64,000 nucleotides of DNA from Trileptium ribeirensis (lineage: Eukaryota > Nematoda > Enoplea > Enoplida > Thoracostomopsidae), in assembly GCA_030248225.1 (NCBI GenBank), contig JASANE010024735.1, positions 1 through 64,000 on the forward strand. Direction: 5' to 3'. The translations under genes and the position numbers were made by a program. Shown one piece after another: positions 21,375 through 32,715 of this stretch. The notes below the pieces were generated by a model. That model ran no database searches and had not been told where the DNA came from. It saw only the letters and a list, made by a program, of their open reading frames with translations. Positions within the stretch are counted from its first letter, which is position 1. Every line of letters starts with the position of its first letter.

Positions 21375-22299
21375 CTGTTAACATGGCGTTGCTTACAAAG
21401 CTTCAGCTGCAATCGAGTACTATGACAAAAACATCACCTGAAAAATATCCCATCGTTCATCCATTTTAATCGTATGTGTAGTTGTTGATTTTTAATATTC
21501 GCTCACATTTAACCCCGAATATAATTCATAACTGGAACAATTAATTTTAACAAATTTTCTAACGTCCGAATGGCTTCTATTCTATATTTCAATGTAAAAT
21601 ACAAATTGCGTGCACGATATTTAATTAGCGCAGATTTTTTATTTACTGATATAATGTTAAACTTCCGGATACAATGTTTATAAGTAGCATGATGAAACAA
21701 TAGATATAGTTCTGAAAAGATTATTATGGTTGAACTTATAAACAAGTGGATCCAAATTTATTTCGAAATATGTAATATGTAGTTTTAGATTTCTGTAAGT
21801 ATCCATACCGGAAATATAAAAGCTGGTCTACAACACATGGAACACATATAAGATTAAATCAAGTGAATCAGTTACATAAGTACTACTGGGAAACTTCTGT
21901 CTAGTCTAATACCACGAAGAAAACCGCAAAAAAATTAAACTCAAACATATTTATCGTAATATACACAGTTAATTTTCGACATTAAAAATTTCGACGAGAC
22001 CCAAGTGTTTCCAACAATCGTTGTTCATTGCAACAGCTACATATTAAAAGGGAGAATTCGTGAGAATTTTACACTCGTTTATAACTAGTCAATTTGCCAA
22101 AACACTGAATTTTGCACAACTTTCACTAAACTTTATACAACACATATTCTCAATGTTTAAATCTGGCGGTCTATAAAAGCATAGTAATGTATGTCTAGAA
22201 GGTACGAAAATAGCAATGGCGATTAATCATATTGAGTTATAATTGGATGCAACGATATTAACTGTTGAATGCTTAGTACAGTTGAGGACAAAGAAAACC
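21375..22299. other. Unassigned AT-rich DNA
   Basis: No further exon for the upstream part of the minus-strand gene could be supported. Its first exons are not identified anywhere in the window. Confidence 0.3.
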
Positions 22300-23560
22300 A
22301 CTCCATCACCTCTATCATTTATTCTATCTTTCAGGTAATGGGCGTTTCGCAAAATAGCGCGGCGCAGAGTGGGGCAAAATTTGGTCTACATAGTTGCCGA
22401 AGTTGATCAAACATGCGGTTTGATAATGCGGTTTCAGAGTTCAGTGAAGTTTCACTTACGGCAATAACATGAAATATTTCAGGCTGTAAGGTTGTTTCTG
22501 GATTACTGATTTTCTTAACTTTTCGAACGTTCGAAAATTTACATTTAATTTGTTGATTTTGATAACAATTTTGCAAATTTACTCAAGAATTAAGTTACAT
22601 GAACGGTTATGTCATCAGCGTCGTTAGCAAATAAATAATTAACATCCTAGTGGTTACCACCACCCGAATGGCCATTTTTCAACCCCCATGCCTTAAACTG
22701 AACTAATTTTGTATTTTCTACCACATAGCCGCCGCGATGGTTTTTATAGGAGTTCAGTTTGTTTTTCTTTTATCTGACCTTGTTCCGCAAAGCGTTATAT
22801 CGCTTTCGGTCCCCACCGAACATTAAAAGACCTGCTTAAATAATCCTCCTCAAATCAGGTATACCCCTTTGTCTTGGCGCTTTTTTCGAAATAGATACGA
22901 AAAACTTGGACACGGCAGGCGGACCTTTAGCAGCCTTCGCACACGCTCGGCTGCTGATTTAGACGGTCCATACATACCGATTCGATATATTCCAACTATC
23001 GGGGCAGGTGGATCAAGCTGCTGAACAATATTTGTTGCATCAGTCAGGCCACGATCATTTATTGCATGCAGCTTTTGACCATACAACAACGATGCTGTGT
23101 TTCCTCACAATCATCAAAATTTGATTTCACTAAGCGTGCAGCTTGCACGACGTTTTGGCTACGATAGTTGCCCTACGTTGTACTATCGTAGAACTACGTT
23201 CTACCACTGAGGGCATTGCGTTCTCAGCATCGGCGTATCCAGGATTAGCATTGTTATCAGGCAGTGTCGCTAAGGTTGTTAATTGTAGAATTGAATGATA
23301 CAATTTGACACAAATTTGCGTCATTGCTTGGCAACCTCTACACATATAACTAAGATATGGTTGATGACTGCGATGCTTAAAGCCACGTCTGGGATTACAG
23401 AACAGCATTTGAAATGTATTCATTTACCACATAGTTCGCACCCGAAACTATCTTCTCCGCCTTAGTCTGAGTACTGGCAATATGTTGACGATCGGTTAGC
23501 TATGTACAATCCAAGGTCGATCAGCAAATTTCGCCGCCATCAAACTGTTGCACATTGCTG
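22300..23560 (-). pseudogene. CR1-like retrotransposon: ORF1 and start of endonuclease
   Basis: Reading down the minus strand: around 23430 a frame shows FGCELCGK.IHFKC, a PHD-type zinc-finger remnant; about 23350-23210 continues with CRGC...CVKLYHSI and LATLPDNNANPG, fitting an ORF1 PHD end; 23090-22850 contains IVGIYRIGMYGPSK and LLKVRLPCPSFSYLFRKK, typical of the RNA-binding C-terminal part of CR1-type ORF1; 22560-22340 contains FHVIAVSETSLNSETAL, resembling the start of the apurinic-type endonuclease (HIIAxxETWLN). Several frameshifts and stops are present, and the rest of ORF2 is missing past 22300. It lies head to head with the next CR1-like piece. Confidence 0.55.
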
Positions 23561-23589
23561 GGACGTATAATAAATTCTTACATTATCAC

Positions 23590-24830
23590 TTATGCGACAA
23601 AAATAATAACATTTCTCAGAATCAACACGGTTTTCTTTCAAAACGTTCGACATGCACCCAGCTATAGGAATGCGTCTCGGACTGGGCCAAATTTATCGGC
23701 TCAGGCCAATAATGCAATTTATATTGATTTCGCGAAAGTTTTTTTATACCTTTTCCCTTCTAAATTTTATATTGCAAAACTTTTGGAACTGGAATATCAG
23801 GAAATCTTCTAAGACTTACAAAAAATTTCTTAACAAACAACTTTTCATGTCAAGGTTAATTATAACTTATCGAAAGAATTTTCAGAACACTATGGTGTGC
23901 CCAAATGCAGCGTACTAGGATCCACTCTGTTTTTGCTGTATATAAATAATTTAATTTCATATGATTTCAATAAAATGTTACATGTAAATTATGCTGGCGA
24001 TGTTAAACTGTATTTTAAATTAACTCGAAACAAAAACGGTGCTTCTGTAACAGATTTGAAAACTGCGGTAGAAACAGTTGAAAACAAGGCTTAAAATAAC
24101 AGCATAGCATTTCGGGATCTAAATGTCAGATAGTTGACATGGGCAAATCTAACACAGATCCTGAGTATGGCATAAATGGTATCCACAATCAACCTATATA
24201 TCACGCTAAAGACTTAGGAGTTACTGAAGACTCGAACTTCAAGTTAAGCTTACACTGCAGCAGCATAATTGTCAAAGCGTACCGTATATGCAACCTAATA
24301 TTTAGACATTTTTATGTATCGGGTATCCATGTACAGTTGCGAGCATATATTAAATGTGTACGAGCCAAGATTGAATATGCCAGATGTGTCTGGTCACCTC
24401 TATATGCTTCTGATATCGTGGTAGTTGAACGTATCCACGTTACTTTACACACAGGGCATGCGGGAGACCAGGACTCTTGTTTGAAAACTGCACTGAACTC
24501 TTAAAAATCCTAAAAATTCAACAACGACTCCACCTTGGTTGACACGACTTCCGTCTGATCTCTTCAAGCTTTTTAAATATGTACACGGTGCTGCCGACTT
24601 TTCCATTGAAATTTTACACGGTTTTTAATATTACACAAGGTCACTCCCTTAGATTGAAGAAAACAAAATCCGATACAAATAAATTCAGCCACGCTGTCAT
24701 TGCTCGTAACACGAACATTTGGAATATGCTTCGAGAAAGAGTAGAAGGCAAGCCCCTTGCCAGGGCTAAAGCTTCTGACGAATACATGGATTTGTTGTAA
24801 AAGTTACGACTTCTGCAAGCATTTGAAATA
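23590..24830 (+). pseudogene. CR1-like retrotransposon: reverse transcriptase and C-terminal part
   Basis: Motifs in order: QHGFLSKRST (23620-23655, frameshifted), IYIDFAKVF (about 23715-23745, RT motif with the first catalytic aspartate), VPKCSVLGSTLFLLYINNL (23890-23955, the GVPQGSVLGPLLFL motif), NYAGDVKLYF (about 23985-24015, replacing the catalytic FADDxKLY, so the YADD-type pair has become AGD), then DLGVTEDSNFKLS (24210-24245), YVSGIHVQLRAYIKCVRAK and EYARCVWSP (thumb region), and GHSLRLKKTK with NTNIWNML at 24640-24730. Stops and frameshifts at several points mean it is dead. It is 5' truncated before the RT and lacks endonuclease. Confidence 0.75.
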
Positions 24831-25214
24831 AAATATAAATTTATAGTCAGTTGTAAGTGGAGGATTTGCAGCCTTTCTGGCTCCATGCTTAATATTGTTC
24901 AGGATGGTTTAAATAGAATTCGTTATTATGAATTTCGTTATAACCAGTCTTAGTTTATTCATGATGTTTTTGAATTGGTACAATAATATGTAATTGGCAA
25001 AAATACAATAACGTAAAAATTACACATTCTTGTGACGTATTTTTTCAGGAAAAACATTACAATTTCATTAAGAATTATCAGCCGAACCTTAATTTCTTAG
25101 GTTGATGAGTTTACGTATATTCTTCTAGCTATTGTAGTCATATTGTACGTGCTAATGTATAAAGGTTATGCCTATTTCTGAAATAGGTTTATTGCCATAA
25201 GCATTTTATGCCCA
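24831..25214. other. Unassigned AT-rich DNA
   Basis: This may contain the 3' UTR of the CR1-like copy ending near 24830. No simple-repeat tail is evident. Confidence 0.3.
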
Positions 25215-25390
25215 CTGGTGCTACTAAGAAGTGGCGTGTTAATCGAGTTTGTTGTGTAATGGATGTTTCAACATACGGTGTAATTAGCTTTTATCCGAGG
25301 TTCCTTAAGCAACCGAGCAGAATGTTATAGATAGCTCGGTGGTTGGCGTAGGCTGTTTTCAATCAAACAACCCATGTTCTATTAATGGCG
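25215..25390 (-). repeat. Repeat D, copy 3 (inverted)
   Basis: On the minus strand CTGCTCGGTTGCTTAAGG followed by AACCTCGG and an ACACCGTATG block align in order with repeat D at 13285-13400. Divergence is higher than between copies 1 and 2. Confidence 0.55.
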
Positions 25391-25839
25391 CCGGTGTGAG
25401 TTCAGAAAACACAAGATATCCAAAGAAATTCAGGCATGAAAATGTTAAATTTTCATACCGGTATTGACAGCATTGCAGTACTTTCTACGTAAAGTGACAG
25501 CTGGTCGTAAGGGAAAATATATTACGTACATTTTAGCTTTATGAACACTCATTAGGAAATTCAATAGTCATTTAAATTAAGATGTGCACCTACAGATGGA
25601 CATAATTTGTCACGTGAAAAATTGTACACGTACGGCAGAAAATGAAACCCATTTCGTAATTATACAAAGTTGGAAATTTTTAAAAATAACATGTTACATT
25701 GAGCAAAACTTAATCCATCTATGGCGTGTCAGAAATTAGTTAAGTCAATAATTTATAATCCGTAAAAACGCTTGAATACATTCACATACGCTAATGTGGC
25801 CTTTTGTCGGCCTATCACTCGAGAATGTGTAATAGCTCT

Positions 25840-25980
25840 TAAGGGGTATCTGACTTCGGCCTGGGTTTCTTGGGGATGCCATCTAACCAAGAATAAATAA
25901 CCAGTGACGCTAGACTAGGAATAGAAGCTGCAGTCGCTTGGTATTTCGCTTCCATATATTTGGTTTTGGTTTCCAGATAG
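25840..25980 (-). other. Exon-like open segment, unassigned
   Basis: After a minus-strand acceptor ggttatgtttcag the frame YLETKTKYMEAKYQATAAS, then IPSLASLVIYSWLDGIPKK, continues for 46 codons to TAA at about 25840. It looks protein-like and could be a last exon or a weak-donor exon (CTG/gttatt, phase 0) upstream of the exon at 21374. No family is recognised, and a transposon origin cannot be excluded. Confidence 0.25.
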
Positions 25981-26249
25981 CTGAAACATAACCACGAAAC
26001 ATTAGGTGTAGTTGATAATTCAAATGTACTTTAATTGCTTTATACACTGTGACCCTGAGTCATGAACAATGTCGTATATGTTTTACTAATCCTGAAACGT
26101 AACAACAACAGCAAATTTGCTAAACAAAGCAGAAATACATTTACATAATTATGAACAAATAAAAATTATTGAAAGTCTAAATATACACTACCTCTGTCTG
26201 TTTAGGCAAGTTTAAATCAGAAATGGAGCAATTTCCTCTTATGATGATA

Positions 26250-27811
26250 TGTTTTGGTTATATTTCAAATTGTGCCGTAGATTGAATTCATCCAACGCTC
26301 TCTTAAACTTAGCACCACATGTCTGCATACATATTCCGACAGTGGATTCCAAACATCTGTGACTGTTGCAGTAAAGCTTTGTCTTAGTATATTTGTACGA
26401 AATTTGGGTTTGAGTAACTTACTGTGGTGACGCAAGTATATACATTGTGAGATAACACTAATAAATTGGGACGATTTATTCTCCTATTGAGACCATTAAA
26501 TTAAGACCAGATTGAGGTCACACTTCATTCGGCCAAGTTCTAGTGGTTCTAGTTTAGTAAATTCTTACCTATCAGTATATGGTACATTAAGGATGCCTGC
26601 TCTAGCAAATATCCTACATGTAAACAAACATTGAGCTTCGAGGTAATAATTTGTCACAGCTTTTATGTGACGTTCGCGTTATAATGTCCCAGTTGTTTGG
26701 TACTTTTGTCCCCCTGCAATTGTGATCCTACCGTATAGACAGGCAGGGTTACACCCATACTGTAAATCAATTTCCGAGGGTGTACAACACACCCTACTTA
26801 CTACATTTTTTGATTACAATGTCTTACACACCCTTAGCTACCAATTCAGCGGGAATTAACTGTAACTGACACCATCTGTAGCTAATTTAGACGTATTTTT
26901 TAAAAATCTCGACATTTGTATCTAGACTATAAAAATGTTGACGAGATAATGTCGCACACCGCCAATAAAACTGCAAAGAAGAAACGGTGTGCTCGACATT
27001 GTTGAGAAGTGGCAATAGCCTTAGCTAGCTACCCTTGCAAAAATTTATAAAAAAACATGTTGGTGTCTTACACACCCTGCTGCCGACAGTGTGTTTGACA
27101 CTGTGTAGTGTACATATGTTCCAAATGTTGAGGAGATTATAACGTGTACGCCGCATTAGGTTCCTAAATGTTGCTACCTACGAATTTTGCTTCCTAGTAA
27201 ATAGTATTCGAAATCTGGATTGTTATATTCCAAACGATAATGTTACATTTTGGAACAGATATTGATAGTTGCCACCTATTAGCCACAATTTCTAAAGAAT
27301 AATGCGCTTATTGAAGTCTATCCGAGCAAAATTGTGTTTATTATGTAACAAGTCAAGATACAATTTAACGTCAACTGCAAACAATGTGCAGCGAATTTCG
27401 TTGAAACACAAAAAACAGGTCGTTGCAGTAAAAAAGAGTTGCCCCAACACAGTGCTCTGTGGAATACCAGACGTCCAGTTATGATAGTCAGAAAAGACGT
27501 TAATTAACTTGACTCGAAAGGTTTTGTTTCTCAAAACGCAGTGATCTAATTTTAAAGAGAACCAGTAATTATTATTGTATATAACTTATTGATCAGCTTC
27601 ACATGTGAAACCGTGTCAAAGGATTTCGAAAAGTCAAAAGCTATATCTACAGAGTTAGTTCTGTCGATGGCATTTAGCCAATTAGTAACGTGTTTAAGCA
27701 ACTACGTAGACGTTAATGTTTTTTGTGATATGAAACCATGTTGTGCGCCAAAAATTACGTTATTGTTATGCAAGTAACAAACAAGACAGTCGTCAATAAT
27801 TAGTACGGCGG
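26250..27811 (-). pseudogene. CR1-like retrotransposon split by a miniature element
   Basis: From high to low coordinates: LVCYLHNNNVIF and AQHGFISQ (about 27790-27720), FDFSKSFDTVSHVKLINKL (27650-27590, frameshifted around), SGIPQSTVLGQLFF (27480-27430, GIPQGSVLGP motif), LFAVDVKLYLDLL (27380-27340, catalytic ADD replaced by AVD), W..GGNYQ/SVQKCNII and NPDFEYYL (27290-27190). After the element at 26666-27155 the C-terminal part resumes with GILNVPYTDR, LEPLELGRMKCDL, KLLKPKFRTNILRQSFTA and VTDVWNPL (26600-26290). The segment between DLGV and the thumb region is deleted. It is dead. Confidence 0.72.
26666..27155. mobile_element. TTA-family miniature element, copy 3, nested in a CR1-like relic
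   Basis: Termini TGTGACGTTCGCGTTAT and ACGTGTACGCCGCA are inverted repeats, flanked by TTA at 26663-26665 and 27156-27158. It is the same family as 17227-17724 and 20778-21285. It interrupts the minus-strand CR1-like ORF2 between its NPDFEYYL block and its C-terminal part. Confidence 0.82.
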
Positions 27812-28534
27812 ATTATAAATATGGCTTGAGGGTACGACCCCGGGTGAGGGGGTCACCTATCGACATCTATACCATACTGTTATATTCGATATATTCTACA
27901 AACTACGACTACCTAGAGTTAGAATTAGTCTTGCGCACCCACCGAAAAACCACCAGCCTGCCAGCCTAGCTTCACCGCGGTCGCGAGCTTTCGACCGGGT
28001 AGGACAGTGACCAGCCCATGTACCGAGCGCGAGCAGGACAGCATGTCCTTTGCTGATGTGGCTATAATATTTCTTTGCGTGCGTATGTACAACTGTATTT
28101 TATTATGTAAAACAAACCATACATGCAGGCCGACGCATCGAATTCTCGGGAAGGGGGGGTGGGGTAGCCGGGATTGCCGAGGTGTCGTTTCAGGGGGTAT
28201 AGGCCCTAGGGGAGATGTGGTCCAGGGGGTACTATTTTTGCTAATTTTCACCAAATTTTGCTAAAAATTTCCGCGAATATTTAAAGGGCGGTGGGGTTGC
28301 GGAATACCAGGAGGCCTAAAGTTACCTTTAGGTGTAAGCCATGGCTACAGGGTGTGGGAAAGGGGTTCCGTGGCTTAAGAAGGGAGCAGGTGTCTCCCCA
28401 GAACCCTTGCTTCGGCACGTGTGAAGTAGATTATACCCCTATTCTTTTGAAAATTATAGTTAGTTACTGGAAAGCACTCGTGTCTTGCCATTTTTACACA
28501 AGAAATGCAAATAAAGTAGCATAGAGCAGTATCT
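27812..28534. other. GC-richer stretch, low-complexity flanks
   Basis: From about 27830 to 28400 there are G-run blocks (GGGAAGGGGGGGTGGGG, GGGCGGTGGGG) around a short AATTTTTGC-type segment at 28235-28290, as in the tracts near 48.1 and 51 kb. No gene is recognised; open frames here lack any known motif. Confidence 0.4.
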
Positions 28535-28806
28535 GACTTATGCTTATTCCGTAAGCATTAGAGAGCACAAGGTAGCTATTGTATCTATACAGACCGTTCT
28601 AAAATTTAAGCTGTTTTTCGATGTTGCTTGGCATAGATTAAGTAATTGGTGTTACACTGCAACAATAACTACGCAGTAAACAATATTGTGGTTTTACACG
28701 TCACTATGTAGTGAATAAATGCACGGAAAATTAAAAATTTTAAAATATTTCACATAAAATTTTTTACTGGGCAACGAAAAATCCGACCGGTGCCAACACT
28801 ATTTAG
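28535..28806 (+). repeat. Dispersed repeat E, copy 1
   Basis: Aligns in direct orientation with 41745-42134. Shared blocks are CTTATTCC(G/T)TAAGCATTAGA, CGTTCTAAAAT(T/G)TAAGCTG, GTGGTTTTACACGT and the ending CCGGTGCC(C)AACACTA. The final motif resembles a hAT terminus, so both may be deleted hAT derivatives. No left inverted repeat was found. Confidence 0.65.
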
Positions 28807-30449
28807 AACCAAGAGACGGTTTAAAAAGCTACGTAATTCTGGTATGCAAATGTGATAAAGATACTTGATGTTAATAAAAAATGATACTTGTCATAGCTTT
28901 TTGGAAATCTCTGACGACGCAAATACGCGTGGTCACGAAAAAACTGATAAAGCCAAAGTTTCATCCAAACTGCTATAAACATAGGTCTGTGGTGAGAGGA
29001 ACGGTGTGTGGAATAAAATGTCCAGTTTTGTTTGCTCAGCAAATTTTGGTAGATTCATCTAATACTAGAAAATTCATAATCCTTTTAAACATGATTGGTC
29101 TAAGCCAGTTTTTACAGTTTAGATAAAGCTGTTGTAGTAATCATTTGAAATGCTATTATGCTTTTAAAATATAGCTCAAAGTTTTACCGAAAGTAAGTGC
29201 GTTTACTTCCTTTTGGGTTGAATTTATTGCTATTAACTTGTATTTTTCAAATTTGCTTATGTATTCGTTTTATGCCTACATTTAGTTATGGGTACACCAG
29301 AAGACGGTAAGCTATTCGCTAAGTTTCGAACTCGCAAAGTTGGCTTTAACGCTTGGTGGAAACATAGTTACGTTGTTCCTCCGAATATGGGTATGCTGTT
29401 TGTTAATAAAATGCTGTTGTATAAAGCTGAAGTTTGATGTTACAAATGGCAGATTTTATTGACCCTTTCTTGGTCTCAAAATCGAAGGGAAACAATTTTT
29501 AAGGATTACATTGTCATTTGATTGAAATGTGTTATTGACAGCGGTCATATGCTCGATGTTGGCGGTTTACCTCAGTTATTCTTTTGTAATGTTTAAAAGC
29601 GTCTTTGTTAGTTTATATACACTCTTGTAAATGTAGAAAGAACAATCCGAGCATATTCTCATAGCATACACGGTCGCTTGAGGACGGTTTTACTTCCTAC
29701 TAAACTGTTCTTACTTCTTAATTGTTCAACTACATCTTCTGAGCGGACATCCTGGTATGCAAGTGGTATAAATATTTCCTTTCAGGAAGCATAAGCATAC
29801 AATAAACTCATCAAGTACATATGTAATACAATAGTCAAAAGAGAGGTTTATCATTGGTTTTTTACTTCAAGTTCCTCTCAATTTCAGCTCCGAATTTACA
29901 AAGCATTTTGGAGAACGCAAAAAAAAAATAAAATAAAGAAGCGCTTCGGACAGACAGTAAGATAGTTCCATGTGTTGTAAATTCTTAATATAAATTTATA
30001 AAATATGTTAATAAATTACACATCTCGTAAAGTAAACATGGTTGCATAATTAAAGAAATGTGTTAATTTATTTAAATAGTTGCTTTCAAGAATGTTTGGA
30101 TGCTGGTTTTCGCATATTATCTTGCTTATGCAGGTTCAGCAAGAGTCTGGATATGAATAAATGGACAAAAACTGAATGCCCAAAAATTTTACTTATTTTG
30201 CTCAAAAAATTTTCAGCTCCGCGCATGTACTTAAATTGAATGAAAATTAATTGTGGAAATCTGATAACGATCAGTTAGATAGATTGGCGAGATTACTATT
30301 GAAATTGCACAAAGAGAAATTATTTTGAAGGATGAAGACATGGGGTTATTTGGATATCGGAAAATGAGGCATCGCAGAATTTCTTGAATAAAAGGTTAAT
30401 ATTTTGCTAAACGAGAAATATTATTTACTCGCTCACGTTGATAGTATTA
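28807..30449. other. Unassigned AT-rich DNA with one protein-like ORF
   Basis: A plus-strand ATG at 29288 opens 49 codons (MGTPEDGKLFAKFRTRKVG, then FNAWWKHSYVV) to a TGA, after which the same frame stays open for 28 more codons (YKWQILLTLSWSQNRRE). It looks coding but matches nothing I know; it may be an exon or transposase fragment. Nothing else is supported here. Confidence 0.3.
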
Positions 30450-32236
30450 GTTTGTGGTGTTGGCAGATGTTTTAAAAGACATTGGTGTTATGAAGTCTTC
30501 ATTGTATAAACTTAAGCAATATTACGGCTGCAAAGCATACCGAAAGAACCCAGGGTGCAACTTGTCAACCCATGAGCAACTAATAAAATTGACACTAAAT
30601 CATTTACACTAAAGTGACTAACATTCACAAAGAGAACGGCGTCGAAGCTCAAGAAGTTACGTCACCAGTTCGTAGTAGAATCCAGCTTTATAACGCTTCT
30701 GGGTGCATTCTGACATTTATACGGCGCAAAATAGCTGGCGAACGGTTTGAAGTCCCGCCTAGCAAACAACTTCAGAACCGTGTAGCTTATTTCCCTCTTG
30801 TTAATTCCGGGTTGCTTCCTAATTTTGTTGCAAATAATGTCGAACGCTGGTGTTCAAAGTGATAAATTTAATATTCGTGATGACCCTAACGCAATGTTCA
30901 TTGTTCCACGGTTTCGAGTCAACAGCACAAGCGAACTCTTCATTTTCATGAGGACATCCAGCTTGCTTAAAGTCATGGAAAACACACTTCTTCAAGTTGA
31001 CTGCACTATAAAATTCTCAACAAGGAAAGCCCTATCTTAGTTTGTGGTACTTCCGACAAAAAAATGAGATTTCATCCTTTGGGCTAATGTTTCTGACGAC
31101 GAAAAAGCACAAGCATATGTTGAACTATTTAATAATCTATAACGTGCCTGTTGTGCTGAATTTTAACCTAATTATATAATGGAAGATAATACTCCGAGTA
31201 TAACGGCAGTGGTTCAGCAGCATTATCCAAATGCAGCACAGCTAATGTGTTGGTCCCATTTCATATCTGCAATCATTAAGCATTAAGGAAAAGGATTTCC
31301 GAAGGATATTTGGGCTGACATCAATACGCTACAGTTGCATCACAGCAGTGATCCATTTCAAATAGGCATGGAACTGTTTATGCAAAAATAGGCTTATCTA
31401 GGCTCAGATGTATGTACATTTTACAAGTTACAATAACAATCAGTGATTTAGATGGCTACCAAATTGGAAACTTTGCTAAGGAACCTATCCGTTTTAGCAA
31501 AAGTGCATTATAGAAGAGTATGACACTTCTTTGCACTCATATGTTAGGCCGTGTTTGAAGACGCGGGCGCTTTCGGCCTGACCCCCAATCTGGACCTCCT
31601 TAAACTGGGGTGGGGGGTCAGGCCGGACCACCCCCAAATTTCTGGGGGTCCGTTTATAGGCAGCTGCTTATGAACCGACCCCCCCCACCGAAATTGGAAT
31701 CCGACCGACCCCTTTCAAAAACTCGTGGGGGGCCGAGCTATCACCCCCAAGAAACTGGGGGGTCAGGGCGAAAACACCCGTGTCATCAAACACGGGCTAA
31801 CATATGAGTGCAGGGAAGTGTCATACTCTTCCCTAATGCACTCTTCATCTTAGTAACATATCAGCCAATAACACGGCGATATGGCTTAATACTACTACGC
31901 CAAGTTCAATACATGTAATACCTGATCAGCAATACGTTATTCAGTGCAGCATTTGTCCCATATTTTTTAACCGATGGTGCCTGTTATTTTGCGTTGAACA
32001 GAAACTATGTAGATTTTGAAGATTTTAGAAACTTTATTTCGTCCGATTTCGTCGTGTACAAAAATGCATCTGGGCTTTTTACATGTTCACGTCCTCAAGG
32101 CCTACAGCGCCCTTCATGCAAACATATCGTTGGTATTATGAACAAATTCTGTGGATATTGTTTTCATCCATTAATGAACGTGAAACGAAAAGCTGGACGG
32201 CCTAAGCACATTGGTGGAGCAGTCTCTCTAAATTAA
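30450..32236 (+). pseudogene. MULE transposase pseudogene
   Basis: Ordered pieces: YYGCKAYRKNPGC (about 30519-30560), like a FLYWCH or related N-terminal finger; ATG-less frames through VPPSKQLQNRVAYFP (30750-30790); SDDEKAQAYVELF (31090-31130); MEDNTPSITAVVQQHYPNA followed by QLMCWSHF (31180-31265), the MULE D...C.W/F.H catalytic-region motif; after an inserted element at 31502-31842, GLFTCSRPQGLQRPSCKHI (32070-32130), a SWIM zinc finger (C..., C.H), and a basic tail KRKAGRPKHIGG (32180-32220) before a stop. Many stops and frame changes make it nonfunctional. Transposon ends and TSD were not found. Confidence 0.72.
31502..31842. mobile_element. Long-TIR, GC-rich miniature element inside the MULE relic
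   Basis: The two arms (31502 to about 31625, and about 31725 to 31842) are long inverted repeats starting AGTGCATTATAGAAGAG and ending CTTCCCTAATGCACT, with shared GAGTATGACACTTC, GCACTCATATGTTAG and CGTGTTTGA blocks. The centre is full of CCCCC and GGGGG runs, so the element could form an almost complete hairpin. No clear target duplication. It lies between the catalytic and SWIM parts of the MULE pseudogene. Confidence 0.82.
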
Positions 32237-32479
32237 TGTATTTTAAACGACGTCAGTTCATAAATATATTCAGTTATACCATTCTATTTTCTCTTTGTGC
32301 ATTTTTAGCAGTTTCCTGTGTGTAAAAGTATTTCGATAAATTTCAGTAGCATTATTGTTCACATAAGGCAATTTCTTACAATTTCCGTGTTTTGTTTGAG
32401 TATCACTCAATATTTATATCATTCATATTTCTTAATTTTAAATATCACTCAATAAATGTCGTAACTGAGTTTTTTGTAA

Positions 32480-32715
32480 ACCCTAGCTTATATTTATGAC
32501 CATCGTTATGGAACGACCTAACGTTGGATCTTCGCAATTCGAATCTGTCTGCCTTTGAATTAAAATCTAAACTTAAAACTTATCTATTCCCATCATAATT
32601 TTTGTTTTCTTGCTGTGCCATTGACTTGCTTTCATTTATTGATATTGTTTCCTATCGTATTTGTCATTTAAAAAGCGTTTTGCGAAAAAGGTGCATATAA
32701 ATGGATTATTATTTA
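32480..32715 (+). pseudogene. CR1/L2-like retrotransposon 3' end
   Basis: The frame LWNDLTLDLRNSNLSAFEL followed by KSKLKTYLF (32508-32595) matches the C-terminal signature WN.LP..LR....L..FK..LKTYLF of CR1/L2-type ORF2. The 3' UTR ends GTGCATATAAATGGATTAT plus TATTTAT, typical of L2-like 3' tails. It is severely 5' truncated, as usual for such insertions. Confidence 0.7.
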
